In this document: positions 39,698 to 49,165 of the stretch, piece by piece
Position numbering within the stretch: the first letter of the stretch is position 1
How the letters are laid out: each line of letters starts with the position of its first letter
NCBI GenBank assembly: GCA_021299335.1
Contig: JAJTGF010000003.1
Location: 17,574-69,160 of the forward strand
Source of the DNA: Cryomorphaceae bacterium
GTDB taxonomy: Bacteria; Bacteroidota; Bacteroidia; Flavobacteriales_D; Crocinitomicaceae
DNA: 51,587 nt
Direction of reading: 5' to 3'
The notes under the pieces: model-generated
Seen by the model: only the letters and a program-made list of their open reading frames with translations
Database searches by the model: none
Told to the model about the DNA's origin: nothing
Program-made: the position numbers and the translations under genes

Positions 39698-39730
39698 CAA
39701 AAGTAATCGAATTCGTTAGAAACCCTTCAA
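39698..39730 (-). promoter_or_regulatory. Promoter of SAM hydrolase gene (TTG-N22-TACTTTTG)
   Basis: On the minus strand, TTG (39730-39728) lies 22 bases upstream of a perfect -7 box (39705-39698). The leader to the ATG at 39655 is about 38 bases. Confidence 0.5.
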
Positions 39731-39746
39731 AAAACACCCAAATAAA

Positions 39747-40730
39747 TTGAGTTCAGGTCAACGTCAGATCAGTATTGAAGGCCTTAATCCGGCCGAAATC
39801 TACGGCATCAACAATGCCAATCTCAAGCACATCAAGAGTTTTTTTCCAAAGCTTAAAGTGATGGCACGTGGCAATGAGCTCAGTTTGGCAGGCGACGACG
39901 AAGTCATGGACGAGTTCGAGCGCAAATTCAGCCTCATCATCCAGCACTACCAAACCTATAACAGCCTGACCGAAAACAACATCGACAACCTCATGTTGCA
40001 AGATGGCGCCAAGTTGCTCTCCCAAGACGACGGCTCGGAAACGCTAGTACACGGCAACGGCGGTGTAAAAATCAAAGCGCGCACAGTCAATCAAAAGAAA
40101 TTAGTGCAGGCCGTACTTGCTTCCGATATGGTTTTTGCGGTGGGCCCGGCTGGTACGGGAAAAACCTACACGGCAGTCGCCATGGCAGTGAGGGCACTCA
40201 AAGCTAAAGAAGTCAAGCGCATCATCCTGACGCGTCCAGCTGTTGAGGCAGGTGAGAACCTCGGTTTCTTGCCCGGTGACCTCAAAGAAAAACTCGATCC
40301 GTACCTCATGCCGCTCTACGACGCCCTCCGCGACATGATTCCAGCCGAAAAACTCGCCGACATGATCGAATTTGGCGTCATCGAAATTGCACCCCTCGCA
40401 TTTATGCGCGGACGCACCCTCGACAAAGCGTTTGTCATCCTCGACGAAGCCCAAAATACGACCCAAATGCAAATGAAGATGTTCCTTACCCGCATGGGCA
40501 TGACCGCCAAGTTTGTCATTACCGGCGATATGTCGCAGGTCGATCTACCTTCGCGTCAACGTTCGGGCTTGTCTTACGCACTAGATGTCTTGCAAGATAT
40601 CAACGACATCAAAATCGTCCGCCTAGGCCAATCAGACGTCATTCGACACCGTTTGGTCAAGCAAATTATCGAAGCTTTCGATGTAGCTGAGCAACAAGAA
40701 AAACTACAAAATCAAGAAAAAACCAAATAA
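39747..40730 (+). CDS. phoH: PhoH-like ATPase
   Basis: A 327-residue cytoplasmic protein with an N-terminal KH-like region ('[20 protein letters not shown]') and a P-loop ATPase domain: Walker A '[20 protein letters not shown]', '[20 protein letters not shown]', Walker B '[12 protein letters not shown]', '[20 protein letters not shown]' and '[12 protein letters not shown]'. PhoH proteins are linked to RNA metabolism; the exact role is unsettled. The start is a TTG at 39747: an in-frame stop at 39717-39719 leaves no ATG upstream, and the first downstream Met would remove the conserved N-terminus. It heads a tight run with purC (4-base gap), panB and the ABC importer. Confidence 0.93.
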   Translation: MSSGQRQISIEGLNPAEIYGINNANLKHIKSFFPKLKVMARGNELSLAGDDEVMDEFERKFSLIIQHYQTYNSLTENNIDNLMLQDGAKLLSQDDGSETLVHGNGGVKIKARTVNQKKLVQAVLASDMVFAVGPAGTGKTYTAVAMAVRALKAKEVKRIILTRPAVEAGENLGFLPGDLKEKLDPYLMPLYDALRDMIPAEKLADMIEFGVIEIAPLAFMRGRTLDKAFVILDEAQNTTQMQMKMFLTRMGMTAKFVITGDMSQVDLPSRQRSGLSYALDVLQDINDIKIVRLGQSDVIRHRLVKQIIEAFDVAEQQEKLQNQEKTK

Positions 40731-40734
40731 AACT

Positions 40735-41679
40735 ATGCAAGCGCTTACCAACAACTCATTTCATTTTAAAGGCCAAACCAATGTCTACAACGGAAAGGTC
40801 CGAGATGTTTACACCCTTGATAATGGCTTGCTTGTGATGGTCGCCTCTGACCGCATCTCCGCTTTTGATCACATTTTACCAAAAGGGATCCCTTACAAAG
40901 GACAGGTACTCAATCAAGTGGCCACTATGTTTTTGAATGCAACCAAAGACATCGTTCCCAATTGGTTGCAAGCGACTCCTGACCCCGCAGTAGCTATCGG
41001 CGTGGCTTGTGAGCCCATTCGCATTGAAATGGTGATCCGAGGATATTTGGCTGGGCACGCAGCCCGTGAATACAAAGCGGGAAAGCGCATGCTCTGCGGA
41101 GTTCCACTTCCAGAAGGCCTCAAAGAAAATGACCGCTTGCCAGCACCTATTATCACGCCTGCCACCAAAGCAGACGAAGGTCACGACGAAGATATTTCCA
41201 GAGAAGATATTCTAGCTCGCCAACTAGTTGCCCCCGAAGTCTATGCACAAATGGAACAATATACCCATGCCTTGTTTCAAAGAGGAACCGAAATGGCCGC
41301 TGAGCGCGGGCTTATTCTGGTTGACACCAAATACGAATTTGGCTTGCACAATGGCGTGGTCACACTCATCGACGAAATCCATACCCCAGACTCCTCGCGT
41401 TATTTCTATGCCGATGGCTACGAAGATCGCCAGGCAAAAGGCGAAGCTCAAAAGCAACTGTCCAAAGAATTTGTGCGTCAGTGGCTCATCGAAAATGGCT
41501 TTCAAGGTTTAGACGGCCAACAAATGCCCTTCATGCCAGACGACTTCGTTCAAACCATTTCAGAGCGTTACATCGAACTTTATGAACGCATTACCGGCCT
41601 TACTTTTCAAAAATCAGACACCCAAAACATTATTGCACGCATCGAGCAAAATGTCAATGCTTATCTTCAAAAAAGCTAA
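40735..41679 (+). CDS. purC: SAICAR synthase (phosphoribosylaminoimidazole-succinocarboxamide synthase)
   Basis: ATP-dependent ligation of aspartate to CAIR in de novo purine synthesis. The 314 residues show '[20 protein letters not shown]' with the ATP-binding '[20 protein letters not shown]', '[20 protein letters not shown]' (the SAICAR_synth signature region), '[16 protein letters not shown]', and '[20 protein letters not shown]', with a Bacteroidota-typical length over 300 because of C-terminal additions. It is separated by 4 bases from phoH and 2 bases from panB. purD and purQ are at 16-18 kb, so purine genes are scattered in two operons. Confidence 0.97.
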   Translation: MQALTNNSFHFKGQTNVYNGKVRDVYTLDNGLLVMVASDRISAFDHILPKGIPYKGQVLNQVATMFLNATKDIVPNWLQATPDPAVAIGVACEPIRIEMVIRGYLAGHAAREYKAGKRMLCGVPLPEGLKENDRLPAPIITPATKADEGHDEDISREDILARQLVAPEVYAQMEQYTHALFQRGTEMAAERGLILVDTKYEFGLHNGVVTLIDEIHTPDSSRYFYADGYEDRQAKGEAQKQLSKEFVRQWLIENGFQGLDGQQMPFMPDDFVQTISERYIELYERITGLTFQKSDTQNIIARIEQNVNAYLQKS

Positions 41680-41681
41680 TT

Positions 41682-42500
41682 ATGTCCGTTCACGCAGCCT
41701 CACCCAAAAAAATAACCACCCATACGCTTCAAGAAATGAAGCAAAATGGCCAAAAAATCTCGATGCTTACCGCATACGACTACTCGATGGCGCGCATTGT
41801 CGACGAAGCTGGTATAGATGTCATCCTTGTCGGTGATTCTGCCTCAAACGTCATGGCGGGTCACGAAACCACTTTGCCCATTACCCTTGATCAAATGATT
41901 TACCATGCTTCAAGTGTGGTGCGTGCTGTTCAGCGTTCATTGGTTGTTGTCGATATGCCATTTGGCTCTTACCAAGGCAACTCCAAAGAGGCCTTGTCTA
42001 GCGCCATCAAAATCATGAAAGAATCTGGCGGCCATGCCGTCAAAATGGAAGGCGGTCAAGAAATCTTAGAATCGATTCGCCGCATCCTTACCGCAGGCAT
42101 CCCCGTCATGGGGCACCTCGGCCTTACGCCACAATCCATCTATAGGTTTGGCACTTATGTGGTGCGGGCCAAAGAAGAGGAAGAAGCCGCAAGACTGATT
42201 GCCGATGCCAAAGCGCTAGAAGAAGTAGGTTGTTTTGCAATTGTCTTGGAGAAAATTCCAGCGGCCCTTGCTACACAAGTCGCTCAAATGGTACAAATTC
42301 CGGTTATTGGTATTGGTGCTGGCGCCGGCGTAGATGGCCAAGTCTTAGTGATCCACGACATGCTCGGCATCAACAACGAGTTCAATCCGCGTTTCTTGCG
42401 CAAATACAATAATTTGCACGCACACATGCTGCAAGCTTTTCAAGATTACAAAGCAGATGTACAATCCGGCGACTTTCCAAATGTTTCGGAGTCTTATTAG
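41682..42500 (+). CDS. panB: 3-methyl-2-oxobutanoate hydroxymethyltransferase
   Basis: The first committed step of pantothenate synthesis: transfer of a hydroxymethyl group from 5,10-methylene-THF to 2-oxoisovalerate, giving ketopantoate, with Mg2+. The 272 residues form the TIM barrel with '[20 protein letters not shown]', '[20 protein letters not shown]', '[17 protein letters not shown]', '[20 protein letters not shown]', '[17 protein letters not shown]', '[14 protein letters not shown]' with catalytic Glu, and '[20 protein letters not shown]'. Twenty bases of its 3' end overlap the following substrate-binding protein start. panC and panD are not in the window. Confidence 0.97.
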   Translation: MSVHAASPKKITTHTLQEMKQNGQKISMLTAYDYSMARIVDEAGIDVILVGDSASNVMAGHETTLPITLDQMIYHASSVVRAVQRSLVVVDMPFGSYQGNSKEALSSAIKIMKESGGHAVKMEGGQEILESIRRILTAGIPVMGHLGLTPQSIYRFGTYVVRAKEEEEAARLIADAKALEEVGCFAIVLEKIPAALATQVAQMVQIPVIGIGAGAGVDGQVLVIHDMLGINNEFNPRFLRKYNNLHAHMLQAFQDYKADVQSGDFPNVSESY

Positions 42501-43536
42501 TTTTTTTGGTCTCGTCTTTTTCTTTTTACTACTCAGCTGTTCGGATCAAAAAACAGCCGAGCATTCAAAAAAAGAAAATTTGTGCCAGCACAGCCAGTAC
42601 CTGCGTATTTATAACTACCAAAAAGGATACAAGGTAGAAATCCTCGATCCAGATCAGCAACGCAAGCTGCACGTATTTCAAATCCAGAAGCCCTATGCGC
42701 GCATAGCGGTACTGAGTGCTACCCACGTGGGCATGCTTTCAGCGCTTGGACAGCAAGAAAAAATTTGTGCCATATCTAATGCTAAATACCTTCTAGACCC
42801 TCGTGTTAAACGACTTCTTCAACTCAAACGCATCGTAGATTTACAAACAGAGTTGGGTTTTTCAGCAGAGAAATTGCTCCAAAGAAAAGCCCAAGTAGTG
42901 GTTTATAGCGGTTTTGGCAATGAGAGTCAACAACTCAAAAGACTTCCTGCTCATATGCTCAAAATTGCCAATTTTGAATGGCGCGAAAAAACACCTTTAG
43001 CCCGAGCTGAGTGGGTGCTCTTATTTGGTGCTTTATGCGGTCAGTTTGCCGAAGCCCAGCAGTTGTTTGAAGAGATACAAGCCAATTACATCCGCATCCA
43101 AAAGGAAGTTCAACAAAACAACCATTCCAACCAACTTCCGATATTGCTCAGTGGAAACCTCTATGGCGACCAATGGATTGCACCAGCTGGGCAAAGTTTT
43201 GAGGCACATCTGTACAAAGACGCTGGTTTGGCCTATTTATTTAGCAAAGAGGAAGGCACGGGCAGTGTGTTCAAGAGTTTAGCAGAAATCCTTAGAAAAG
43301 GTCCAGCCGTTTGTATTTGGCTCAATCCAGGTTTGCCGAGCAGAAAAGCAATTTTAAAGCAATATCCGAAAGCACAATTTTTTCCATTTTTTAAGAAACC
43401 GATTTACTGCTACACCTCCAACACCAATAAATATTGGGAACAAGCTGCCGTCCATCCCGATTGGCTGCTCTCCGATTTGAGTCGAATCGCATCGGGTCAG
43501 ACAAAAAAGTTGCATTTTTATGCTTTATTGAAATGA
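42481..43536 (+). CDS. Substrate-binding lipoprotein of a BtuF/FecB-type ABC importer
   Basis: A 351-residue lipoprotein. It starts '[20 protein letters not shown]' with lipidated Cys20, followed by a class III helical-backbone substrate-binding fold: '[20 protein letters not shown]', '[20 protein letters not shown]', '[20 protein letters not shown]', '[20 protein letters not shown]' and a C-terminal lobe. Such proteins bind cobalamin, heme or ferric siderophores; the sequence does not say which. The start at 42481 overlaps panB by 20 bases; the frame from 42457 would give extra residues before the signal peptide. It is directly coupled to a FecCD permease and an ATPase gene, giving a complete importer lacking only an outer-membrane receptor. 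Confidence 0.85.
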   Translation: MFRSLISFFGLVFFFLLLSCSDQKTAEHSKKENLCQHSQYLRIYNYQKGYKVEILDPDQQRKLHVFQIQKPYARIAVLSATHVGMLSALGQQEKICAISNAKYLLDPRVKRLLQLKRIVDLQTELGFSAEKLLQRKAQVVVYSGFGNESQQLKRLPAHMLKIANFEWREKTPLARAEWVLLFGALCGQFAEAQQLFEEIQANYIRIQKEVQQNNHSNQLPILLSGNLYGDQWIAPAGQSFEAHLYKDAGLAYLFSKEEGTGSVFKSLAEILRKGPAVCIWLNPGLPSRKAILKQYPKAQFFPFFKKPIYCYTSNTNKYWEQAAVHPDWLLSDLSRIASGQTKKLHFYALLK

Positions 43537-44480
43537 AGCAGCGCAGTATTCAACTCCTTACAAGTACCGGAATTTTACTCCTTCTTTTGACTTGGGTGCA
43601 CCTTTTTGTGCTCCAACAAGAGGAGGGAGCGAACAGCACCCTGATTTTTTGGGAATTTCAAGTACCACGCTTGCTGAGTGCGCTCCTCGCGGGTGCCGGT
43701 CTTTCCTTGAGTGGCCTTTTGATGCAAAATCTATTTCAGAATCCGATGGCGGGCCCTTATGTCCTCGGGATCAATTCGGGCGCAAGTCTTTTGATATCCC
43801 TACTCATTTTGGGTGCTGCACCCACCTTTTTAAACGAGCTCAGTTACGTAAGCGCCGCCATGACAGGGGCGTTTTTGGCAGCCAGCTTTATGTTTGTAGT
43901 CTCCAAACGAGTTCAAAATATCCAATCGCTGCTGGTAATTGGATTAATGTTTGCAAGCTTTACGGGGGCTATTGAATCTGTATTGCAGTCGTTTGCGGCT
44001 CCAGAGCAAGTCAAACAGTTATTCATCTGGAACATGGGTTCGCTCCAACAAATGAGCGCGGCTCAAGCACCATGGTTAGGCACCATCATTGTTTTTGGCA
44101 TTGCAACAACCCTATTTTTAGTGAAAGGCCTGAATGCCATGGTGCTCGGTGATGCGCATGCAATCCAACTTGGCATCAAAGTCAGGCAACTCAAAATTGT
44201 TATTCTATTTGTGACCGCTCTACTCGCCGGAAGCATTACCGCCTATTGTGGGCCTATCGCCTTTGTGGGTTTAGCCATCCCAAATTTAGCGCGCGCGCTA
44301 CTCAAAACACAAGATCACCTCTTGCTCATTTTGTTTTCGGTATTTGCTGGAAGTTGTTTTCTAGTGGCTATAGATGTGCTCATTTTGCTACTAGATCCTT
44401 GGCTGAGCATTCCCGTTAATGTCCTAACTGCCGTAATTGGCGCACCTTATGTTGCTTACCTCATGTTACGTCAAAGATGA
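43533..44480 (+). CDS. FecCD/BtuC-family ABC permease
   Basis: A 315-residue inner-membrane permease of the iron/B12 (FecCD) family, with nine or ten membrane helices. Visible are the entry helix 'LLTSTGILLLLLTWVHLFVL', the conserved 'RLLSALLAGAGLSLSGLLMQ' and 'NPMAGPYVLGINSGASLLIS', 'LVIGLMFASFTGAIESVLQS', the coupling helix 'QLGIKVRQLKIVILFVTALL', 'GPIAFVGLAIPNLARALLKT', and a C-terminal helix ending 'IGAPYVAYLMLRQR'. The start is the ATG at 43533, overlapping the binding-protein stop as ATGA; the ORF extends 33 codons further upstream but those lack membrane character. It overlaps the ATPase start by ATGA too. The dimer would take up a cobalamin- or siderophore-like ligand. Confidence 0.9.
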   Translation: MKQRSIQLLTSTGILLLLLTWVHLFVLQQEEGANSTLIFWEFQVPRLLSALLAGAGLSLSGLLMQNLFQNPMAGPYVLGINSGASLLISLLILGAAPTFLNELSYVSAAMTGAFLAASFMFVVSKRVQNIQSLLVIGLMFASFTGAIESVLQSFAAPEQVKQLFIWNMGSLQQMSAAQAPWLGTIIVFGIATTLFLVKGLNAMVLGDAHAIQLGIKVRQLKIVILFVTALLAGSITAYCGPIAFVGLAIPNLARALLKTQDHLLLILFSVFAGSCFLVAIDVLILLLDPWLSIPVNVLTAVIGAPYVAYLMLRQR

Positions 44481-45190
44481 TCTCTATTCAACAGGCACAA
44501 GTCGGGTATCAAACTACGCTTATTGACATCGCGCAATTAGCGCTTCCTGCAGGTCAAATTTACGCGCTCATTGGCCGAAACGGATCTGGAAAATCAACGC
44601 TCCTGCAAACGCTGATTGGGCAATTGCCTTTGCGAGCGGGCAGCATTTCATTTGGTGCATTTTCACTGACAGAGCTGCAAAGAAATGCCGCACTGCGCGC
44701 AACGCAAGTGTCTTATGTAGCAAGTATGTTTACAGGGGTAGAGGCCTTGACGCTTCGTGCATATGTTTCGCTTGGGCGAGTCCCACACTTAGGTGCATTT
44801 GGCCGCCTACAAGCATCAGATTTACAATTTGTAGCTGAGGTACTCCACGCGCTCAACTTAAGCGACTTAGCCCAAAAAGATACGCGCAAATTAAGCGATG
44901 GCGAACGTCAACTGGCAAGTTTGGCGCGTGCGATTGTTCAGGATACACCATTGATGGTTCTAGACGAACCCGCCTCCTTTTTGGATTATTTCAATCGGGA
45001 TTTATTAATAGATCAACTCCAGCTATGGGTGCAGCAAAAAACAGAGCGCACTGCTGTTTTTTCAAGTCATGACATCGATTTATGCTTGCAAAAAGGCATT
45101 CCGATGTTGGTTTTGCATCAACAAAAACTGACGTTGTTAGCCAAACCAACCAAACAAGAAGTAATGGCCTTATTGAGCCAAAACTCTTGA
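44477..45190 (+). CDS. ABC importer ATPase (FecE/BtuD family)
   Basis: A 237-residue ABC ATPase. Walker A 'GRNGSGKSTLLQTLIGQLPL', Q-loop 'RATQVSYVASM' (the Gln lies near 'TQVSY'), signature 'LSDGERQLASLARAIVQDTP' (the canonical LSGGE has Asp in place of the second Gly, 'LSDGE'), Walker B 'LMVLDEPASFLD' and the switch His in 'FSSHDI'. It belongs with the adjacent binding protein and FecCD permease, overlapping the permease stop by ATGA (44477-44480). It converges on frr with one base between stops. Despite strong B12/iron-transport similarity, no riboswitch or Fur-like site was seen upstream of the operon. Confidence 0.9.
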   Translation: MISIQQAQVGYQTTLIDIAQLALPAGQIYALIGRNGSGKSTLLQTLIGQLPLRAGSISFGAFSLTELQRNAALRATQVSYVASMFTGVEALTLRAYVSLGRVPHLGAFGRLQASDLQFVAEVLHALNLSDLAQKDTRKLSDGERQLASLARAIVQDTPLMVLDEPASFLDYFNRDLLIDQLQLWVQQKTERTAVFSSHDIDLCLQKGIPMLVLHQQKLTLLAKPTKQEVMALLSQNS

Positions 45191-45191
45191 C

Positions 45192-45755
45192 TTATACGGT
45201 CATGATGTCTTTTTCCTTGAGTTCAAGGAGTTCATCCACTTTTTTGATGTAGCCGTTGGTAATTTTTTGCACTTCTTCTTCAGCATCTTTGTGCATGTCT
45301 TCAGATAAACCTTCGTTTTTAAGGTCTTTGATCATGTCCAAGGCGTCTTTGCGGTTGTTGCGCACACCAATTTTGGCGTTTTCAGCTTCTGATTTGGCAC
45401 GTTTTACTAAATCGCGGCGGCGTTCTTCTGTGAGGGGTGGTACGGCAATGATGAGTTGTTCGCCGTTATTTTGTGGGTTGAGGCCCAGGTTGGCATTAAT
45501 GATGCCTTTGGCGATGTCGTTTAGCAAGGGCTTCTCCCAAGGTTGCACAATAATAGTGCGAGCATCCATGGTATTGACATTGGCCACTTGTTGCAAGGGT
45601 GTCATGGAACCATAATACTCGACCATTACACTGTTGAGCATTGCTGGGCTCGCTTTTCCAGCGCGGATTTTGACAAGTTCGTTTTCGAGGTGATTCAAGG
45701 ACTTTTGATTGGCTTCCTTGAATTCGTCGTAGATCATTGAAAGTTCTTCGGTCAT
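45192..45755 (-). CDS. frr: Ribosome recycling factor
   Basis: Dissociates the post-termination ribosome together with EF-G. The 187 residues form the usual two-domain L-shape: helical '[20 protein letters not shown]', then the beta domain '[20 protein letters not shown]', '[20 protein letters not shown]', '[20 protein letters not shown]', then '[20 protein letters not shown]' and the C-terminal helix ending '[13 protein letters not shown]'. The start at 45755 overlaps the pyrH stop by ATGA; a start at the internal Met7 would be slightly shorter. pyrH-frr is a conserved bacterial pair. It converges on the ABC ATPase gene. Confidence 0.97.
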   Translation of the reverse strand: MTEELSMIYDEFKEANQKSLNHLENELVKIRAGKASPAMLNSVMVEYYGSMTPLQQVANVNTMDARTIIVQPWEKPLLNDIAKGIINANLGLNPQNNGEQLIIAVPPLTEERRRDLVKRAKSEAENAKIGVRNNRKDALDMIKDLKNEGLSEDMHKDAEEEVQKITNGYIKKVDELLELKEKDIMTV

Positions 45756-46462
45756 GATGCACTAACTAAAGTTCCGACAGGGGCTCCTTCCATTAATTTG
45801 CGTAAGTTTCCAGGAGTGTCCATGTCAAATACGATGATGGGTAAATTGTTTTCTTTGCAAAGCGTAAAGGCGGTCATGTCCATGACATTTAGGCCTCTGG
45901 CATATACTTCGTCGAATGAAATTTGATCAAATTTGGTGGCGCTGCTATCCTTGAGAGGGTCGGCGGTATAGATGCCGTCTACGCGGGTACCTTTTAAGAT
46001 GACCTCCGCATTGATTTCGATGGCGCGCAAAGATGCAGCAGAATCTGTGGTAAAGAATGGATTACCTGTGCCGGCTCCAAAAATAACCACTCTTCCTTTT
46101 TCTAAGTGGCGCATCGCGCGACGACGTACAAAGGGTTCGGCGATTTCTTTCATTTCTATCGCTGACTGCAAGCGCGTTGTCACGCCAACAGATTCTAATG
46201 CCGATTGTAAAGCCATGGAGTTGATCATGGTGGCGAGCATACCCATGTAATCACCGTGGGTGCGGTCCATGCCGCCTTGTTCGGCCTGAACACCTCGGAA
46301 TATATTGCCACCACCAATTACAATAGCAATCTCGACACCTGCAAGGTTGAGTTCTTTGATTTGCTGAGCATATAAGCTCAAACGAGTGTTGTCAATACCA
46401 AATTGTTTGTCTCCCATGAGAGACTCGCCTGACAGTTTGAGAAGGATGCGTTTGTATTTCAT
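45752..46462 (-). CDS. pyrH: UMP kinase
   Basis: A hexameric cytoplasmic nucleoside monophosphate kinase phosphorylating UMP to UDP, regulated by UTP and GTP. The 236 residues show '[19 protein letters not shown]', '[19 protein letters not shown]', '[20 protein letters not shown]', '[20 protein letters not shown]', '[20 protein letters not shown]', '[20 protein letters not shown]', and a C-terminus '[15 protein letters not shown]'. It lies downstream of tsf after a terminator and has its own TATATTTG -7 box eight bases from the ATG, so it may be made from a very short leader. It is coupled to frr. Confidence 0.97.
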   Translation of the reverse strand: MKYKRILLKLSGESLMGDKQFGIDNTRLSLYAQQIKELNLAGVEIAIVIGGGNIFRGVQAEQGGMDRTHGDYMGMLATMINSMALQSALESVGVTTRLQSAIEMKEIAEPFVRRRAMRHLEKGRVVIFGAGTGNPFFTTDSAASLRAIEINAEVILKGTRVDGIYTADPLKDSSATKFDQISFDEVYARGLNVMDMTAFTLCKENNLPIIVFDMDTPGNLRKLMEGAPVGTLVSAS

Positions 46463-46470
46463 ATGCGAGA

Positions 46471-46478
46471 CAAATATA
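46471..46478 (-). promoter_or_regulatory. Candidate -7 box TATATTTG for pyrH-frr
   Basis: A perfect TAnnTTTG on the minus strand, eight bases from the pyrH ATG and downstream of the tsf terminator. There is no TTG at 17-23 bases upstream. Confidence 0.45.
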
Positions 46479-46507
46479 CTATGAATCGGGTTTATTTGGA
46501 TTTCGGG

Positions 46508-46542
46508 TAAAAAAAAAGCTACCGGAATCGATAGCTTTTTTT
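46508..46542 (-). terminator. Terminator downstream of tsf
   Basis: On the minus strand AAAAAAGCTA pairs with TAGCTTTTTT around a 10-base loop and is followed by a long T-run, 17 bases after the tsf stop. It separates rplM-rpsI-rpsB-tsf from pyrH-frr. Confidence 0.8.
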
Positions 46543-46558
46543 CAAAATGGTGAGGCGT

Positions 46559-47389
46559 TTAGCTCAAAGAGAAACGCTTGAATTCAGAAACAGTAAGGCC
46601 TTTAGCAGTGCTGTTTAAGAATTGTTCTACTGTCAATTTGTTGTCGCGAACAAATGCTTGGCTCAACAATGTGTTTTCTTGGAAGAATTTGTTCAAGCGA
46701 CCCAAAGCGATTTTTTCAGCCATGTCAGCTGGTTTGCCTTCTTGGATAGCCAATTCTTTACCAATCTCGATTTCGCGCTCAATAGTGCGCTCGTCTACGC
46801 CGTTTTTGTCGATAGCGATAGGAGCCATTGCAGCTACTTGCATAGCCACTTGGCGGCCAGCTTCAGCAACTTCTTCTCCGGCAACTGTTAGGCCAACGAG
46901 TGTAGCCAATTGGTTACCTGGGTGGTTGTAAGCAACAACGTTTTCTCCGCGAACTACTGCGTATGCGGAAAGATCGAGTTTTTCACCGATGACACCAACT
47001 TGCTCTGTAATTTTTTCTTCTACAGAAAGTCTGTCGTCGTAAGCTAAGGCTTTTAATTCCTCTGCAGTCTCAGGAAGTTTGCTCAAGGCGAGGTCAACTA
47101 AAGATTGAACCAATGATACATAACCGTCGTTTTTGGCAACGAAGTCAGTTTCGCAGTTGAGGGTAAGAATGACACCAGCTTTGCCATCGGCAGTAGCTTG
47201 AGCGATAATCACACCTTCTTTAGCGTCGTTTCCACCGCGTTTTGCAGCGATTTTTTGACCTTTTTTACGAAGAATATCGATGGCTGCTTCGAAATCACCG
47301 TTGGCTTCTACCAAGGCATTTTTACAATCCATCATGCCTGCGCCTGTCTGTTGGCGCAATTTGTTTACATCTGCAGCTGTGATAGCCAT
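46559..47389 (-). CDS. tsf: Elongation factor Ts
   Basis: The nucleotide exchange factor for EF-Tu. The 276 residues show the N-terminal UBA-like helix 'ITAADVNKLRQQTGAGMMDC', 'KNALVEANGDFEAAIDILRK', the core 'LNCETDFVAKNDGYVSLVQS', and the C-terminal dimerisation or coiled-coil region ending 'SEFKRFSLS'. The family-specific 'TDFVAKN' contact with EF-Tu is intact. It lies 22 bases downstream of rpsB, as in most bacteria. It is followed by a terminator. Confidence 0.98.
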   Translation of the reverse strand: MAITAADVNKLRQQTGAGMMDCKNALVEANGDFEAAIDILRKKGQKIAAKRGGNDAKEGVIIAQATADGKAGVILTLNCETDFVAKNDGYVSLVQSLVDLALSKLPETAEELKALAYDDRLSVEEKITEQVGVIGEKLDLSAYAVVRGENVVAYNHPGNQLATLVGLTVAGEEVAEAGRQVAMQVAAMAPIAIDKNGVDERTIEREIEIGKELAIQEGKPADMAEKIALGRLNKFFQENTLLSQAFVRDNKLTVEQFLNSTAKGLTVSEFKRFSLS

Positions 47390-47411
47390 TTTATAAGAGT
47401 TTATGGGTGAA

Positions 47412-48188
47412 TTATTCTGCGCTTTCTGTTACGTCTGCAGCTACTTCTGTTTGCGCTTCAGCTTCAGCTGGAGCATCGTCTTTGTCTGTAGCTTTCAAGT
47501 TTTTGCGATCTTCTAAACCTTCTTTGATGGCGCCACAAATGGCATCGAGGATCAAGGTGATAGATTTAGTAGCGTCGTCGTTGGCAGGGATTGGGAAGTC
47601 TACCAATTTCGGATTTGAGTTGGTGTCTACCATTGCAAACGTAGGGATATTCAAACGACGTGCTTCTGCAAGAGCGATGTGCTCTTTGAGGATGTCGACG
47701 ATGAAAATTGCAGCTGGCTGACGGGTCATGTCGGCGATAGAACCAAAGTTTTTCTCGAGTTTCTCGCGTTGACGGCTTTTGAATAGTTTTTCGCGTTTGT
47801 TGAGGGTGTCCCAGGTACCGTCAGATTTCATTTTGTCGATGAGCGACATTTTGCGAATAGACTTGCGTGTGGTTTGGAAGTTGGTCAACATACCACCTGA
47901 CCAACGCTCCGTTACAAACGGCATGTTGACAGCTGCTACGCGCTCAGCAACGATTTCTTTAGCTTGTTTTTTCGTGGCAACGAAAAGGACTTTTTTACCT
48001 GACTTTGCGATTTGCTTCATTGCAGCACAAGCGTGGTCTAGGTGAACGAGTGTTTTGTTGAGGTCAATGATGTGAATTCCTTTCTTCTCTTCGAAGATAT
48101 AAGGAGCCATTGCTGGGTTCCACTTGCGCTTAAGGTGACCAAAATGTACACCTGCGTCGAGTAGGGTTTCAAAAGTTAATTTAGACAT
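47412..48188 (-). CDS. rpsB: Ribosomal protein S2
   Basis: A small-subunit ribosomal protein required for S1 docking. The 258 residues show 'TFETLLDAGVHFGHLKRKWN', 'MAPYIFEEKKGIHIIDLNKT', 'LFVATKKQAKEIVAERVAA', 'RWSGGMLTNFQTTRKSIRKM' and 'LNIPTFAMVDTNSNPKLVDF'. The C-terminus has an acidic Ala/Glu-rich tail ('DDAPAEAEAQTEVAADVTES'), as commonly seen in Bacteroidota S2. It starts 98 bases after rpsI; this structured spacer is discussed under findings. tsf follows 22 bases later. Confidence 0.98.
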   Translation of the reverse strand: MSKLTFETLLDAGVHFGHLKRKWNPAMAPYIFEEKKGIHIIDLNKTLVHLDHACAAMKQIAKSGKKVLFVATKKQAKEIVAERVAAVNMPFVTERWSGGMLTNFQTTRKSIRKMSLIDKMKSDGTWDTLNKREKLFKSRQREKLEKNFGSIADMTRQPAAIFIVDILKEHIALAEARRLNIPTFAMVDTNSNPKLVDFPIPANDDATKSITLILDAICGAIKEGLEDRKNLKATDKDDAPAEAEAQTEVAADVTESAE

Positions 48189-48286
48189 ATTTTGTTTTGT
48201 TTACGTTCCTAAATAATGCAGCAACATTGAAGGGGCCAGAGGGCAGGTACTCCAATGCTTGGATGCTAAACAGTCCAGTAGGCGGA
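48189..48286 (-). promoter_or_regulatory. rpsI-rpsB intergenic leader, candidate structured regulatory region
   Basis: A 98-base spacer, unusually long for this tightly packed operon. On the coding (minus) strand it contains TCCAAGCATTGGA (five-base stem, GCA loop) and then GCCCTCTGGC (three-base stem, CTCT loop), followed by an A-rich unstructured stretch before the S2 ATG. It could be an S2 autoregulatory leader; this is inferred from structure and place only. No -7 box was seen within it. Confidence 0.35.
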
Positions 48287-48673
48287 TTAACGCTTGGAGA
48301 ACTGGAATTTCTTTCTCGCTTTTGGTTGACCTGGCTTCTTACGCTCTACCATACGTGGGTCACGCGTCATGAGGCCTTCAACTTTGAGCATTGGTTTGTA
48401 GTCTGCAGATACTTCTACAAGTGCACGTGAGATACCCAAACGCACTGCCTCTGCCTGACCATTGATACCGCCACCAACAACGTTTACTTTAACGTCGTAC
48501 TGACCTTCTGTACCGGTAAGTGCAAAAGGTTGGTGAATTTTCGCTTGAAGAAAGTCAATTGGAAAAAACTCGTTCATCTCGCGTTTGTTGATCGAGATTT
48601 TACCTTTTCCTTTGGTTAAATAAACGCGGGCAACCGCAGTTTTTCTTCTTCCTAATGCATTAATGACTTCCAT
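48287..48673 (-). CDS. rpsI: Ribosomal protein S9
   Basis: A small-subunit protein whose C-terminal tail reaches the P-site tRNA. The 128 residues show '[20 protein letters not shown]', '[20 protein letters not shown]', '[20 protein letters not shown]', '[20 protein letters not shown]' and the canonical basic C-terminus '[20 protein letters not shown]', ending 'QFSKR'. It lies five bases after rplM, the universal rplM-rpsI pair. Confidence 0.98.
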   Translation of the reverse strand: MEVINALGRRKTAVARVYLTKGKGKISINKREMNEFFPIDFLQAKIHQPFALTGTEGQYDVKVNVVGGGINGQAEAVRLGISRALVEVSADYKPMLKVEGLMTRDPRMVERKKPGQPKARKKFQFSKR

Positions 48674-48678
48674 ACGAT

Positions 48679-49134
48679 TTATTTGAGGGTATCAAGATTC
48701 AATAATTCTGGTTGCTGCGCATCGTGGTTGTGTGCTGCACCTTTGTATACTTTGAGGTTGGTGTAAAGTTTGCGACCAAGTGTGTTTTTTGGAAGCATCC
48801 CTTTGATTGCTTTTTCGATCAAACGCTCAGGATGGTTTTTGAGCATGTTCTCAGCAGAGGTGAAACGCTGACCACCTGGGTATCCAGAGAAACGAACGTA
48901 TTCTTTGTTCTGGAGTTTGGTTCCTGAAAAAGCAATTTTTTCTGCGTTGATGACGATCACATTGTCTCCACAGTCCGCATGCGGTGTGTAACAGGTTTTG
49001 TATTTTCCACGGATGACTTTGGCAACTTTACTCGCCAAACGTCCGACTGTTTGACCTTCTGCATCTACAACAAACCACTTTTTATCGGCAGTTTCGGTAT
49101 TACCAGCTAACGTTCTGTAACTTAATGTGTTCAC
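48679..49134 (-). CDS. rplM: Ribosomal protein L13
   Basis: A large-subunit assembly protein. The 151 residues have '[20 protein letters not shown]', '[20 protein letters not shown]', '[20 protein letters not shown]', '[20 protein letters not shown]' and '[20 protein letters not shown]'. The N-terminal extension '[19 protein letters not shown]' is a few residues longer than in E. coli, a common Bacteroidota form. It is the first gene of the rplM-rpsI-rpsB-tsf operon, with a strong promoter and a 14-base palindrome in its leader. Confidence 0.98.
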   Translation of the reverse strand: MNTLSYRTLAGNTETADKKWFVVDAEGQTVGRLASKVAKVIRGKYKTCYTPHADCGDNVIVINAEKIAFSGTKLQNKEYVRFSGYPGGQRFTSAENMLKNHPERLIEKAIKGMLPKNTLGRKLYTNLKVYKGAAHNHDAQQPELLNLDTLK

Positions 49135-49165
49135 GGTTCTTTCTGTTAAATAAAAAACTTAATTT

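Noticed and set aside
39656-39746. Possible cobalamin riboswitch controlling the phoH-purC-panB-importer operon
   Set aside because: The 91-base gap also has to hold two divergent promoters and lacks any B12-box-like sequence.
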